Positions 45,776 to 62,864 of a DNA stretch of 64,000 bases are shown here, piece by piece. A program made the position numbers and the translations under genes. The stretch is taken from positions 3,844,001-3,908,000 of the forward strand of contig NW_020825289.1 in NCBI RefSeq assembly GCF_003286085.1, written 5' to 3'. The DNA comes from Drosophila persimilis. Its lineage: Eukaryota; Arthropoda; Insecta; Diptera; Drosophilidae. Under the pieces are notes generated by a model, which was not told where the DNA came from, made no database searches, and saw nothing but the letters and a program-made list of their open reading frames with translations. Position 1 is the stretch's first letter; every line of letters starts with the position of its first letter.

Positions 45776-48700
45776 CGCCTGTTATCTGGATAATTAATTC
45801 GATTGCACCATCGCGGCCATCGCAACCACCGAAATGCAGAAGTTTCCCGACGTGCACCGCACACCTCGGCGTATGCGTGATATTAAATTCAAAGCTCTTT
45901 CAACGGGGTGTATGTGCTTACCGAGCAAGCACTCCGGACCAAGTGCCCCACTGAAGGTCGACACTTTGAGACTATCTAGAATCCCGCTCAAAGCCAACTT
46001 TGGGGCGGTACTGAGTAGGCCAGGACTGTTGATTCAACTGCAAACGCTGATGTTTGCCCTACCAGTCCACAGTGGCCTCCTGGCTTCAAGCCCCTCTCCT
46101 CAGTTAAGGAGTTCTTGACGAAGTAAACCGATAAAGCAGTTAATCGACGGGAGGAATGCGCGGCCCTCGAGGAACCTTAAATTTGTGGAAACTAAAATTT
46201 GTTTTTAAATCGTTGCCCCAGCTCGGGTTTCGCTGCGAGCGCCTGGTGAGGCATGGCAATGAAAATAAATGACTTCTCATTAGAATAAAACGTTGAAAAA
46301 TTAAGAAAAATGCTGGACGGAGCGACGACAATGTCGGGGGTAACCGACCCCCACAGCAAACGAAATAAGAATACAAAAAATAAATAAAAAAATATAAGAG
46401 GCGGAAAAAAGCGGCAGCGGGTAAGCGAGTCTGAGTCCAAGGCAGTCGCAGGTGGGTGAGGCCATACAAATGGTTTTGAATTTAAATTGGACAACAATTG
46501 CAGACATTTTGTTATCACATATTTTGCAGCTTTAATCCCCACCCAGACAGCCACTGGATCAAACGGAATGTGTAACTACAGCTCCAAGGTTGAGGCAAGG
46601 ATACGACGCTCGATGTTTTGTGCTTGTGCAACGTGGCATGAATGAGCAACTGTTGCCCCAATCCCTCCCACCCGTCAGCCCTGTCAATCTGTCCCTGCGC
46701 CTGCATCTGCACCTGCACCTGCACTTGCAGCTGAAGTGCAAATGTGCAGTGTAATTAAAAGTGTGTGCACGTTCAGGCCAGGGCACAAGCAATTCAGACA
46801 GAAAAGAGCAAGCGAAATGGCAATTTCTGAGGCCCAACCTTTGCCCTGCCCCACCTCGTTGACTGACTTTGGGGAATGAACTCTGGTTGCGGTGGCCTAC
46901 TAATACCGATTGCCGGGGGCGGACGGTATTCAGTTGGCCAATCCATAACCATAAGCCGACCTCTGCAGCTGGAGTCATCTCACTCTCTCTCCCCCTCCCT
47001 CTCTGTTAACTATCAATTAACATTTGCCAAGGCCATGAACCGATACGATACCGAAAGAGATCCTATCCCTTTGAGTCCCGTCCAGGTAAATTAGTTTCCA
47101 GGTGAAATCAGAATCGCAATCAGAACTACAGCCACAGTCTAAAAGGGAGTCGAAGAAGGAAAAGTACTCTAGTTGAATATGTGATAATTGGGTTTTTTGC
47201 TTTTTCGATGGACTGCACAAACGTCCTTAGTCCTTGGCTCTGTAATTTCAACCTTTGCCGCTTGTTAATTGCAGTTTCCTGAAAATTGCCGGACAAAAAA
47301 TGAAACATTTCCAGAAAATGTATGCAGAAAATAAAACAATTTATCCACTGCATGTGTGAAACGGTAAATCAACATGTGTTGAAAATATTTGCTTTCAGGG
47401 AGAGATAGAAAATATAATATTCAGCAATATTCAGACAAGAATAACTTTCATCGAAGCCAAAGTACTACCATAAATGAAATATTAGCTTTCGCCGATATTT
47501 CAGCAAATGTTCAACAGTGTTAAATTTTTGATTCGGATTTTCAATTGCGAAACCCAATTTATGGCTATGTCGTGTGGCAGGGCAGGGCTTTAATATAGAC
47601 ACATGAATATTGCCACAATGAACGCCATTAAACCATGTGCGACGTGGGCTGCTATCCGAAAAGAAAGTGCGAACAAAGTATAAATCTTGGGCCAGCATTG
47701 TCTGGGACCTGGACCCGGACGCGGAGGCGGAGTCGGAGCTGGATCCGGAAACCAAATCCAGAGGCAGATGCAGAGGCAGAGACACAGCCAGGGCCAAAGC
47801 CAAAGCCACAGCCAAACATCGAAGCACTTAGCAACTGCCTAATTTATGGTCCTGTCTGACAATGTGCAGGGGAATGTTGATGTGGATGTGGATGTAAATG
47901 CTGGGAGGCCAGACGGTCCGCACAGACATACTCTAGGAGCACATGGCAGACGATTAGCCACAGACGATTGCACTGAAACAAAGCCTGGTGAGGGAGGGGC
48001 GGAGGGCAACGATTGGTTGCAGGATTGGGATGTGGGGGGAATCCCAGGCAAATCGATTGCCATTTAAATATTTCTGGGCTTTCGTCTGTGCCACTGAAGC
48101 GAGGCTGACTGGCATCGATGTTGGTATACTTTTAATTGAATAATGCTGGATTGTTTTTGAGCCTCTGCTTATACATAGGTGGTCCTGCTACCATATGCAT
48201 ATCTCCTTTTTGTCATTTATTGGTAGAGTAAATGCTCAACGATAGTCACGTAGTTGGCAAGAGTTCCAGGCGAGAGCCACAAATGTTCGCAAAATGCAAA
48301 GTTGTTGCTTTGTTTTTCCACACAAAAATAAAATCAGAAAACACTGAAACGTGCCTTTCGACATTTTGCAATGTATTTAGGCACGTGCAACACATACGAG
48401 CATTCGTGTATGTGCGAGTATGTGGGATTGCTCTGACAAATTGAATTTTGCTGCTGCCAAAAACGATATCGATTTGATATATGTATGACAGTAAGACTTC
48501 CCTCCACTCGAAACACATTGTTTCTCTCCCAACTAGCAGTAGCAGTAAGTATCTATGTGATACCCAGTGTGTGTGTGTAAGTGTGTGTGTTTTTTCTGGG
48601 GTGTTTGTGAGTGGGTGCACTTTCATTATCTGTGCAAATATTTGCTCAGAACGACAGTTGGCAGTCGTCTCCTGCCGGTCTCATGCGAGAGTTGCCAGCT

Positions 48701-50154
48701 CGACACTTTTGGGCTTCCTAGCGCAACTTTTAAGCAGCTTAGTGCTCCCGCCGTCCGGTCCCTGCGAGCCTGCAAAGTGAAAGTTATTGTAGAGACGACA
48801 CACATCCGCACGACCCTTGCGGTGCACATTTCATAAATGTGGAAGAAGAAAACTATTTCCATGTTGTTTAGCTGCGTGCGCTTTCCCCGAAGTTTCGGGC
48901 TCTCATGTTGTCCCTCTAACTTTTTGTCTATGGGAAACTATGCTCGAGGTCCTCCCAGAGGACGGGGACACGGCCAAGGCAGCCCCTCCGATGGGTCTGT
49001 TGTAAATATTTGCCTTTGTGGCATGGATGCAAGCACGTCTCATGTTCTGACTTCAGTACCCACCTGAAGCGACATTTTGCCAGGAAGTTGATGTGCTAAC
49101 TGTCGACTAACAACAAGAACAGCCATAAAGTTAGGCCACACTCCTAACAATATATGACAAATACTAACGTGTGCGTGTGTTATTGGGAAATTTTCAATTT
49201 GCAATTGGAAACCCACTGCGTGGGGAGATGCGTGTGGGTACAGCACCAAGTACGGAACAAATTTCATACTCGAGAAAGCTAATTAACTTCTCTTTACGAG
49301 GCATAAACTTCCGACATTAAACGCATTTATTTTCATGTGAAAATAAACAAATGCCCCAAAGAAACAGAGGAGGAACCCAATGTTTTGACGGCTCCTTTGT
49401 ACATTGTACATACATACATATATATTGTACGTTTCTTTATGTATTAAAACGACGAGGGCCGCGCCGCACACTCCCCACCAAGGATTGGGAGGCCCGTGTG
49501 AATTTACGACTGGAATGTCAGAAGGGGGAGGGGCAGGGATGTCTGTCTGCTGGTACTTAGCAAGTTGGTGTATTTATTTAGCACGTGTTCCCATCTCCTA
49601 CCACGGCAAGGACCTACGAACCGGTAGATTTTCGACTTGCTTTTAATTAACAAATGCCTTGCAACTGTTTTGGCAATCATTGAGCGTTAAGCGTTGGCCC
49701 TAATGAAAGGCACTTGGAGGGATAATACGAGCCATAAGGGGGCGGATGTAAATTAAGGTCTTGATTTTTAACGGTAGAATATCACGATCTGCTGGGTCTG
49801 GCCCCCTAAACGCAGGCTACAATGCAGGTAATAGCACCATAAAGTAAGCTGTAAATTTCTAATATTGTCATCAGCTCGAGTGCTCTCCCGCTCTGTAGCT
49901 CTGTAGCTCTCCCTCTCTCTCTCTGTTAGTTTCTCTGTTAACGTGATACCGGCATTGGTATGGTACGGTTATGCATATGCATTTCGCTCTCTCAACTGCG
50001 CAATCTCTCGAGCTCTGTTATCTGCTATGTTCCCTAGTCAACAAAATACCTTTTCCCCATTATCAAAACTTTCATTAAGTCAAATTGCATAACAAACGCT
50101 GTTTTAATTAAATTAAATACTCGGTTTCGGAGAACACTCCATTATAATACCTCC

Positions 50155-50156
<2 letters not shown>

Positions 50157-50200
<44 letters not shown>
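50157..50200. repeat. (CA)22 microsatellite
   Basis: An uninterrupted CA dinucleotide run downstream of the coro gene, probably length-polymorphic. Confidence 0.97.
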
Positions 50201-50201
<1 letters not shown>

Positions 50202-50754
50202 TAGGTTGTGTTTAATTAAAATGTCAGAATCATTTCCATACAGATTTTAATTGCATTTTTTGGTTTCTGAACCAACATTATAACTATTAACACATGTGTA
50301 TGTAAATGATGCTCAAAAGCCTGTTTAGGCAGAAATTAAATGCATTTGCATATTCAATGGACAAAACGGACAAAGACAAAGTCCTGACATCTGTATAGTG
50401 CACGACCTGCATCATATTTTGAGCAATTAAAAGAGGATAATTATCAAATTTCCTGACCCAGAACTTATTGAAAAGCAAAAAAGTGCCAAAGGATTGTTCT
50501 GTCATGGTTTGTATATTGTTTTATTCCGTATCAAATTGTAAATAATTTGTATATAGAGTACATTATATATATTTGTATATAGTCTGCATTATACAATTCA
50601 ATGTTTTGTTACAAAATCGGTAGGAATTTACAGATGCTTGCGCTCGCTATCTTTGTAGCGGAAAACATTGTTTGTTTAACAAAAATAAAACAGAAATTAA
50701 AAGAAGGCTTCTTAGATTGGGTTTTTCGTTGGTTTCTTATATTCACTTTGTTGC

Positions 50755-51546
50755 TTTATTATTACAATTTCAAATTATTTCAAAAATACAGCTTATTTTT
50801 AAGTTAAAACGAGAATTACTGACATCAAAAGCGAATCATGTCTGATGCTGCTCAATCCCCAATCCTTTCGCTCACTAAATTCGTAATGTTTTACACGACA
50901 ATTTACTGGCGAAGGCGGACGATCGAGTGGCGGGGCACCAGCTAGGATGGATCGCTTCGATTCTATGATAGGCTATTGTCATGAATATCTCCCGTGGCGG
51001 GTGGTACAAAGATGAAGCTATTTATATAAAGATTTTGTAAATATCTGATAGGTAGAGGTTAGCTTTTAGATGATTGCGGTTAAGTCTATGCTTTGCCTTT
51101 GTAAAATTTACAACAGTTTCACAATTGCTGCCCTCTCTGCTTGGTTTCGGGCGCAATTTGTAGGTAGTTCGTTAGGTTCTTTATATATTTTTGGCAGGAT
51201 GTTTTGTTATGTTATGTTATATACGTTTAGCGTTTAGCTTTGCTTGCTGTTTTAGTTTTTTGTTTTTTGTTTCGGTTCACACTCAACTGATTTCGCTCGC
51301 TCAATGACCTAATATTAAATTATATAAAATAAATAATCGAAATCAAAATCATAATAGACGACAATAACTATTCTTCTCCTCCATCTGCGTGTACAACGTA
51401 ACCATAATTTTGCATTAGAGAAATTTAAGCGATAACGACGAGCTTCTACAAGCAGTTCTCTGTCTCTCCGAACATCTCTATCTACCTCGACCTGCACTAC
51501 CTTCCCAGTCTCAGAGCCAGACCCAGACCCAGTCCCCTCCCCAGTT
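50755..51546 (-). other. coro: Probable coro 3' UTR
   Basis: Sequence following the coro stop on the minus strand. The nearest clear AATAAA on that strand lies at 50755-50760. AT-rich and non-coding. The end is not certain. Confidence 0.45.
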
Positions 51547-55685
<4,139 letters not shown>

Positions 55686-55724
55686 TCAATGGTCAGTCGG
55701 TTGAGTTTCTCTGCGCTTAAAGCT

Positions 55725-58700
55725 CTGCAAGAAGAGAAAATGTATTTAACTCTCTCTCTCTTTCCCTCTCTCTCGGTCTGGGCATACTACTTCGAGGGGG
55801 ATAGCGAGAACTAAGCGAAATCTGAATTTCGAGCGGCGCATAAACGATCATTAGCTGCGCTCGAGTGTGTAGTGTGCCGATGTGTTTAACGCGTTTTCTT
55901 TCTCCGCGTTTCGCAGAGCCACGATTTGTTTTATAAATTTGCATATGCTAATGCCTTGCCTGCTTGCTTGTTGCGAAAATCAATAAGCTTTCCCATTCGA
56001 AGATTACCAACTATTGTTGCATCGAAGTCGGTTATAGCATCAGCTACAATAGTATCAATTTTTGCGACTCGAACCGGAAATTGGATAAAGGGGACGCCTA
56101 GAACAACGCTTTCACCCGACACCTGCCGCAAAGGCGCCACTCTCGTCAGTGAGCAACCAGCCAAGCCGAAACGTGTCGAATTATCAGTTTAGTCAGAGAA
56201 CAACCTCTCGGAACTCGGAACCCCTTTTTATATGACATCATAATGCTGAAATATAACCATAATGAATCGCCTGCCAACACGTGAATTATGGCACAAACCC
56301 TCAAGCCCCCAAACTGACAAAACTCTAACACTCCGAAAGAGACTTCTAGATAGCCCCGGAATTCGCTTGTATACATTTCTGGGTTGGGCTAACTTCTGTC
56401 CTCTCCCTGTCTCCGTTCCGACCAGCTTTCGTTCTTAATCAGAAAAAGTGGCGCAAAATTGTTTTACTTTTATGCTTTGTTTTGCTTCATATTTATTACT
56501 CGGCCACAGCCACAAAAGTTTGTCATTGACCCGCTAAAATACCAAAAAACCGAAAACCGAAAAGAGCCCTCAAAGCATATGTGTATTTCGGGCTACAAGG
56601 TTAGCCCTTGGCTGTTTCGGTATCCGTATCTGTATCTGTTCTGGGGTGTTGGCCAGCTCACGCTCCAGTGTTTGAGAGGCGGCTCCTATCGCGGCGGTCT
56701 CTCTGCTGATAAAGAAATATCAGCTAGGAGTTGCCTAAATACAGCAAAGATAATTTTCAAGTGATTCAGCACGTCTATAGCAGCTTTGAAATGTTTGAGA
56801 CCAATTGGAAAATTCTCCAAAATGAGCACAGCATGTGTATATAGCCAAATATCTATATCTATATCTATTTGGCATGTATCGGATATTTATGTGTTTATAT
56901 GCCGAACACCTTCGCTTGCAGGCGGGAAAAATTGTTGGCTGAAGGTCAAACTTATTAATAGAAAATTAAATCATCTTCGGGCGAAATTTTATTTTATTTT
57001 CATATAGAAACATTCACACAACGAAGCGATGTAAGTCGCATTTGATGTGTTTATTCATTTCGTTGGCATTGCTAGCACTTGCCATGCCTGAGCTACCAAC
57101 CTCGCCCCAATCCTCCTCCTCCCTTCCCGCTCCGGAGCGGCAAACCCCATTGCATTTTCATTTAAGATTTCCAAATGCCAAAAATGTGGCCGTATCATCG
57201 GATCCTCACACTTGCACTTGCGTTTGCCTTTGCTTTAAAGTTTAAACAGAAGCCCTGCAGTGATAATGGTCCTCCACATAACGGAAGTTGATACTAATAC
57301 TTATAATCGTATCCATACATATATGCATGCATGTAAATATCGTATAAAGAATTGTATAGGAGTCTCGCCATGCGGGTGGTGCGATTGAGTGCTCAATGTC
57401 AGATTAAACAGAAATTCATTACAGTGGGTGGAAAAAGTCTGATGGTGGGGGAACAGCTCTAAGGAGCTCTTTCCAGCTAGATCCGATCTCTTTCCAAAGA
57501 CAATCGGACCAAAGACGACCGACTCTTAACACACACTGTCAGCATAGGCAGTTTATCATTTGATGATGATGTTGCCTTTGGGACATGCCATGCCCCATGC
57601 CTCCATCTGATTGCTGTTTTGGTCCAGCGGGCAAACGGGCTCCCTAGTTCCCGATCTCTCGAGCGGCACTGGCCACAAATCGACTTAATGCTTGATTGCA
57701 AATCTTGGCGCTTTGTTCACCGGACAATTCTAATTGCTAACAAATGTGGTCGTGTCGCTGCTGCTTGGCGGCGTGACTAAAGCACCCGGTGCCCTCTCAG
57801 CGGGAGAGAGGTTGCAGGGATAGAAAGAGAGCGCAGATGACTCGGCGGTGCAGTCAATTAAGCGTAGTAATTTCCAGCAGCCGCTACAAATGCAATGCTG
57901 TCGAATGTGAGCGCAAATATACAAAGTAAAGTGAAATAAAGTTCAAGCGATAGAGGAGGGAGTATGCTTCGAATGCTCCAATTGTGCCAATGGAGGCCCC
58001 GTTACAGTGTTCCATTGTGAATGCGGCAGCATGGCATCTAATAAGCTCACAATGGCGAAGGTGTCACCATGGCATGTACTTGCAACACTGAGGCATGCAG
58101 CATGCCTTCATGCATCCATCCATCCATCCATGAGTCATTCGACTAACCCCCACTGATGTCCGATAAGTGGGGAGGAGGAGACCACATTGCTTATCGGCTG
58201 TCAGCTGCATTGAAAACTTTCGCTGCCGATGATGTCATTGATGCACTGGGGCAACGTCATTGGATATTCGTTTAAGGTTCATCAACTGTTTGTTTGGCCC
58301 CTCTATGAACTTTGTGTTTGACTGGAGATTAACTTGAAATTTTGACAAAAACCGCGCAAGTGTCGGCTTGGTGGGTGTCGCCGTCGCCGTCGTCGTCGCC
58401 GCGTCCATTGCCGTTGCCTCTGCTGTTTGAGTGAAAGTGGAACTCTGTTGCTAAAATTAACTACTTGCATATGCACCCCGCCCGACACCGCCCGTGATCT
58501 GTCTTCCCCTGCCACATGAGTGGCGGCTGCCGCTTGTTTTTGTTGCTGCTGTCTTAATTGCACAGCGATTCAGCCTCTGCTTCTTCCCCACCGTTTTGTC
58601 TACTTGTTGCTATTTTCTGCTTAGTCAGACTGGGCGGCAGGCCGTTTGTTTGGTCGCTTTTTTGAACACTGTCGCTTAATTTGCATATTTCTCTCTCTCT

Positions 58701-60011
58701 CTCTCTCTTTCTCTCTCTGTATCGCAGTGTGTGTGTCTGGGAATGCGTTTATGCATTTGCTTGTATTGCGATATGCAGCTTGCCTCAGCTGATAACTGCA
58801 ATAAGCAATAACAGCTGTTCAGAGGCGAAGAGAGGGAGATCGCCATCTAAAACAGCGATAAACGTAAATTGTGTGTGTGTTTGATGCCAGTGCGTCTTTC
58901 ATACAATATTTTGTCACTAATTGGTGTTGGAATCGCGCCCAAGAGCAACAGAGACAACAGCCACAAAAACAGAAATAACTGTGCGTGGGGGCGTATGCTA
59001 GCTCGCACTTTCTAAGACGCAGTCGCGACGACACCGTTGCCTCCGCCGCCACCGCTGGAGGTCGCCCATTTTTCACACTTGCTTCACACACTCCCATGCG
59101 TCCAGAACAGACACATGCTGTGTGTGATATTCTACGCTTTGATCAACTTGGAGCCACAAACGCGGCTCCGTTTGCTACAAATATTTCAAATTTTAAATTA
59201 TCGTCTCAAGTTGGCGCCCACATCACGCACTTCAAAACGCTGCCACATTCTCTTCGATCCCCTCTGGTGTAACTTGTTGCTTCAGCAAGCAACAATGGGC
59301 ACATTCTCTCTATCCCCTTTCCTTTCCCGCTCATCCGATTCAGTCACAGTCCCTCTCTGGCTCTTTCTCTCTCATCTCTCACTAATCACTCTCTGGGCAT
59401 AAACAAGCCGAACATTAGCCGGAAAACTAACACAAATTACAGTCAAAGCAGAAAAAACAATTAATACAGTAAAGTGCGAAGAAACAAATTCGGCTGCTGC
59501 TTGCTTGCTTTCCGATTTGTTTGATTTCCTTTTCTTTTTTGCACATTTTTCGGCATACGTCGCTATCTCTGTTTCTGCTGCTGCGGCGGCGCGTCCAAAG
59601 ACGCTGCTTCTCTTTATTCCCTTTTTTGGGTGTTGGACTCATATAACACCGTGCGAGAGTGGGAGAGAAGTAGTAAAATTTTTATAGCTGCACTCTTCAC
59701 ATGCACTGCGCTCTCCGCTCGCAAAAGAAACACGCACGCACACTGCCGCAGTAGTCGCACTTATATTTTTACCGTGATTTTTAATGATTTTGTGATACGC
59801 GCGTTTATTGCTGAAGTATTCAATTGATTGGGCCGCTTTCTGGTCAGATAAATCACACAGTTCTTCAGTTGCCACTCTACAAGTTGCCTCTAAATAGCCG
59901 CCGTGATTCATTTCACTTGACATTTAATTCTGCTGCCACACTAGCCAGTCCAAAGTCGCCGCAAGAAACCAAAATACCATCACTCGCACTATCACTCATC
60001 TGGAGATTTAC
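55725..60011 (-). other. coro: coro first intron (about 4.3 kb)
   Basis: Runs from the donor AAAAG|GTAAAT (60011) to the acceptor CTTGCAG (ending 55725). It is rich in (TC)n runs (for example about 58690-58718) and other simple sequence. No nested gene seen. Large first introns in flies often carry enhancers. Confidence 0.6.
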
Positions 60012-60100
60012 CTTTTGCCAGCGATTTGCAAATAGGTTTCCCACAGCAATTTCGGACTTTCAAAAACAATTTTGAATTGAACAGCTAGCTGAAGACTTTT
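60012..60100 (-). other. coro: coro non-coding first exon (candidate)
   Basis: On the minus strand a Motif 1 element is followed by about 90 nt of leader and a donor AAAAG|GTAAAT at 60012/60011. The leader has no conserved coding frame. Splicing to 55724 would place the ATG 93 nt into exon 2. Inferred from promoter and splice signals only. Confidence 0.55.
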
Positions 60101-60115
60101 CAATGCGCCGACCAG

Positions 60116-60126
60116 CAGTGTGACCG
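60116..60126 (-). promoter_or_regulatory. coro: Motif 1 core-promoter element of coro
   Basis: CGGTCACACTG on the minus strand fits the fly Motif 1 consensus YGGTCACACTR, used by TATA-less housekeeping promoters (M1BP). It lies just upstream of the inferred coro first exon and 21 bp from the conserved end of the neighbouring repeat. Confidence 0.65.
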
Positions 60127-60147
60127 CGGATTTATCGTTAAAATTAC

Positions 60148-62010
60148 CGTCCGACCCTCTGAAATATACCAAAATGTACCGTCTCACTTTAAAAATATAC
60201 CGTAGATACACTGACGAATACTAGTTCTATTATACATATTCCTCGTTTTTGATGTTCCGTGGAATATTACTGGCTATTTAGAACATATAGCCATGCCCAC
60301 ATAATTTTATCCGATTAGTGAATCTATTTTCTAATTGACTGGTTTATTTTAAACACTTGCTTTTATTGCATTTTGCGTAAACAGAGGTTTCAGCGAAAAT
60401 GGGCAAACAAAAACAACGAAAGAGGATTAGTCGTTACTATTGTTCAATTTTGATATTCCGTGGAATATTACTAGCTTTTAGAACATTTAGCCATGCCCAC
60501 ATAATTTTATCCGATTAGTGAATCTATTTTCTAATTGACTGGTTTATTTTAAACACTTGCTTTTATTGCATTTTGCGTAAACAGAGGTTTCAGCGAAAAT
60601 GGGCAAACAAAAACAACGAAAGAGGATTAGTCGTTACTATTGTTCAATTTTGATATTCCGTGGAATATTACTAGCTTTTAGAACATATAGCCATGCCCAC
60701 ATAATTTTATCCGATTAGTGAATCTATTTTCTAATTGACTGGTTTATTTTAAACACTTGCTTTTATTGCATTTTGCGTAAACAGAGGTTTCAGCGAAAAT
60801 GGGCAAACAAAAACAACGAAAGAGGATTAGTCGTTACTATTGTTCAATTTTGATATTCCGTGGAATATTACTAGCTTTTAGAACATTTAGCCATGCCCAC
60901 ATAATTTTATCCGATTAGTGAATCTATTTTCTAATTGACTGGTTTATTTTAAACACTTGCTTTTATTGCATTTTGCGTAAACAGAGGTTTCAGCGAAAAT
61001 GGGCAAACAAAAACAACGAAAGAGGATTAGTCGTTACTATTGTTCAATTTTGATATTCCGTGGAATATTACTAGCTTTTAGAACATTTAGCCATGCCCAC
61101 ATAATTTTATCCGATTAGTGAATCTATTTTCTAATTGACTGGTTTATTTTAAACACTTGCTTTTATTGCATTTTGCGTAAACAGAGGTTTCAGCGAAAAT
61201 GGGCAAACAAAAACAACGAAAGAGGATTAGTCGTTACTATTGTTCAATTTTGATATTCCGTGGAATATTACTAGCTTTTAGAACATTTAGCCATGCCCAC
61301 ATAATTTTATCCGATTAGTGAATCTATTTTCTAATTGACTGGTTTATTTTAAACACTTGCTTTTATTGCATTTTGCGTAAACAGAGGTTTCAGCGAAAAT
61401 GGGCAAACAAAAACAACGAAAGAGGATTAGTCGTTACTATTGTTCAATTTTGATATTCCGTAGAATATTACTAGCTTTTAGAACATATAGCCATGCCCAC
61501 ATAATTTTATCCGATTAGTGAATCTATTTTCTAATTGACTGGTTTATTTTAAACACTTGCTTTTATTGCATTTTGCGTAAACAGAGGTTTTAGCGAAAAT
61601 GGGCAAACAAAAACAACGAAAGAGGATTAGTCGTTACTATTGTTGAATTTTGATATTCCGTCGAATATTATTAGCTATATAGAACATTTAGCCATGCCCA
61701 CATAAATATATTCGATTAATGAATCAATTTTTTACTTAACTGGCTTATACTGGCTAAGTACTTGCTTTTATTGGAGGTTTTAGCGAAATAGGTAAAATCA
61801 AAAAAACAAAAGAGGATAGTCGTTCACATTGCTCAATTTAGAAATTCCGTTGAAGAATTCTGGCTAGCTAAAATCCTTAATTCTGCCACATAATTTTATC
61901 CCATTGATGAATAAATTTTCTACAAGAATGGCTAGTTTTTACTCCTTGTTATTATTGTAAAAAAAGGTTTAAACGAAAAAGTTCAACAAAAAAACACAGT
62001 CGCAATGTTG
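60148..62010 (+). repeat. Dispersed repeat with amplified 200-bp tandem array (copy B)
   Basis: The left flank (60148-60249) holds AATATACCAAAATGTACCG and ACATATTCCTCGTTTTTGAT. Then come tandem units starting at 60250, 60451, 60651, 60851, 61051, 61251 and 61451 (period 200; the first is 201 bp). These seven are nearly identical. A diverged unit starts at 61651 and a more diverged one at about 61850. Each unit carries TTCCGTGGAATATTACT, AGCCATGCCCACATAATTTT and GCGAAAATGGGCAAACAAAA. No protein frame is kept. The arrangement is the reverse of copy A at 985-1470. Confidence 0.95.
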
Positions 62011-62080
62011 CGTGTAAGCCGTAGTATGGGCGTTTGTATACCCTATTTAGTTAATTTAATATGAAGATAAAACGTAACTA

Positions 62081-62864
62081 GGTTAGGTTAGGTAGAGGCG
62101 GTTCCAGGCTCGCTCGGAGCCCGCCACATTTAGTCTGGTGTCGGCCCATTGGGATACCGCTTGGGATCATTCCTTTCCTGCAAAGTGAGACTTCATGTCA
62201 GCAGTTGTTCCAGCCAGATGCTCTTATAAAGTTAGCGATCTTTCTGGGACATAGTGTAGACATCTCCGACATGTCGGTTAGAAAGGCAGAGCCTAAGTGT
62301 TGTAGCCTTCTTCTTCTGAAAGCTGGACAGGAGCAGAACAGATGTTCTGTCTCCTCCTCGTCTCTGCAACTACGGCAGAAATCATTATGTGGGGCTACCT
62401 GTAAGCGTGGGTGCCTATTAGTCAATGTCCTGTAAGGGAACGTATGACTGCGCTACACCTTTTCTGCCTAGTTTTCAGATCTCAGAGGTGCGCTTCTTAT
62501 CTATGATAAGAAGCCATGATAACCACTTAACGTCTGCCATTCGCTTGTATTGCTCCTTTATGATATGCTTACAGGTTGCCATAGGCATACAAATATACAA
62601 ATATTTTGTAAAAGCGGGGTTGTAGTACCAGATCTGGCCAGCTCGTCCGCTATACAGTTGTTATATAAGGCTGATAGCAAATTGCTGAGCCATATCGTGA
62701 AGACATTTGCGGCAGTTTGCCACGGTGGCCGAGTTCGAAGAAATCGCATTAGGTGACTGATCGCAGCTTGGCTGTCGCTATAGATGTTTAGCTGGGTTGC
62801 CGTGGCAGTGACCGTTTGAAGGCAGTATAGAACCTCCCTGATTGCTGTAACTTCTGCTTGGAAG
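62081..62864 (-). mobile_element. 5'-truncated non-LTR retrotransposon, 3' end only
   Basis: Flanked by an 11-bp duplication AAACGTAACTA (62070-62080 and 62865-62875). On the minus strand an RNase H-like region comes first (FQAEVTAIREVLYCLQTVTA, LNIYSDSQAAI, NCIADELARSGTT). A C-terminal zinc-knuckle block follows (CRSCRDEEETEHLFCSCPAF, within 62425-62198), and the end is CCTAACCTAACC. Order and motifs fit an RNase H-bearing LINE such as the LOA or I groups. Its reading frame is broken and incomplete, so it is inactive. Confidence 0.85.

Larger units (their letters stand above)
35761..50156. other. Gene-poor non-coding DNA
   Basis: About 14 kb without a recognisable gene, RNA gene or intact mobile element. 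It holds several short simple repeats and many short conserved-looking A/T words. The longer open frames are GC-rich simple sequence (for example about 47.6-47.9 kb) or lack any domain. Confidence 0.5.

Noticed and set aside
47635-47859. Overlapping frames on both strands rich in Arg/Pro/Glu or Ser/Gly
   Set aside because: Caused by GC-rich simple repeats (GGAGGCGGAGTCGGAG type); open frames on several strands at once are not evidence of a gene.
60250-61650. 200-bp array considered as a CRISPR-like array
   Set aside because: The units are contiguous with no unique spacers, and the genome is eukaryotic. It is a simple tandem repeat.
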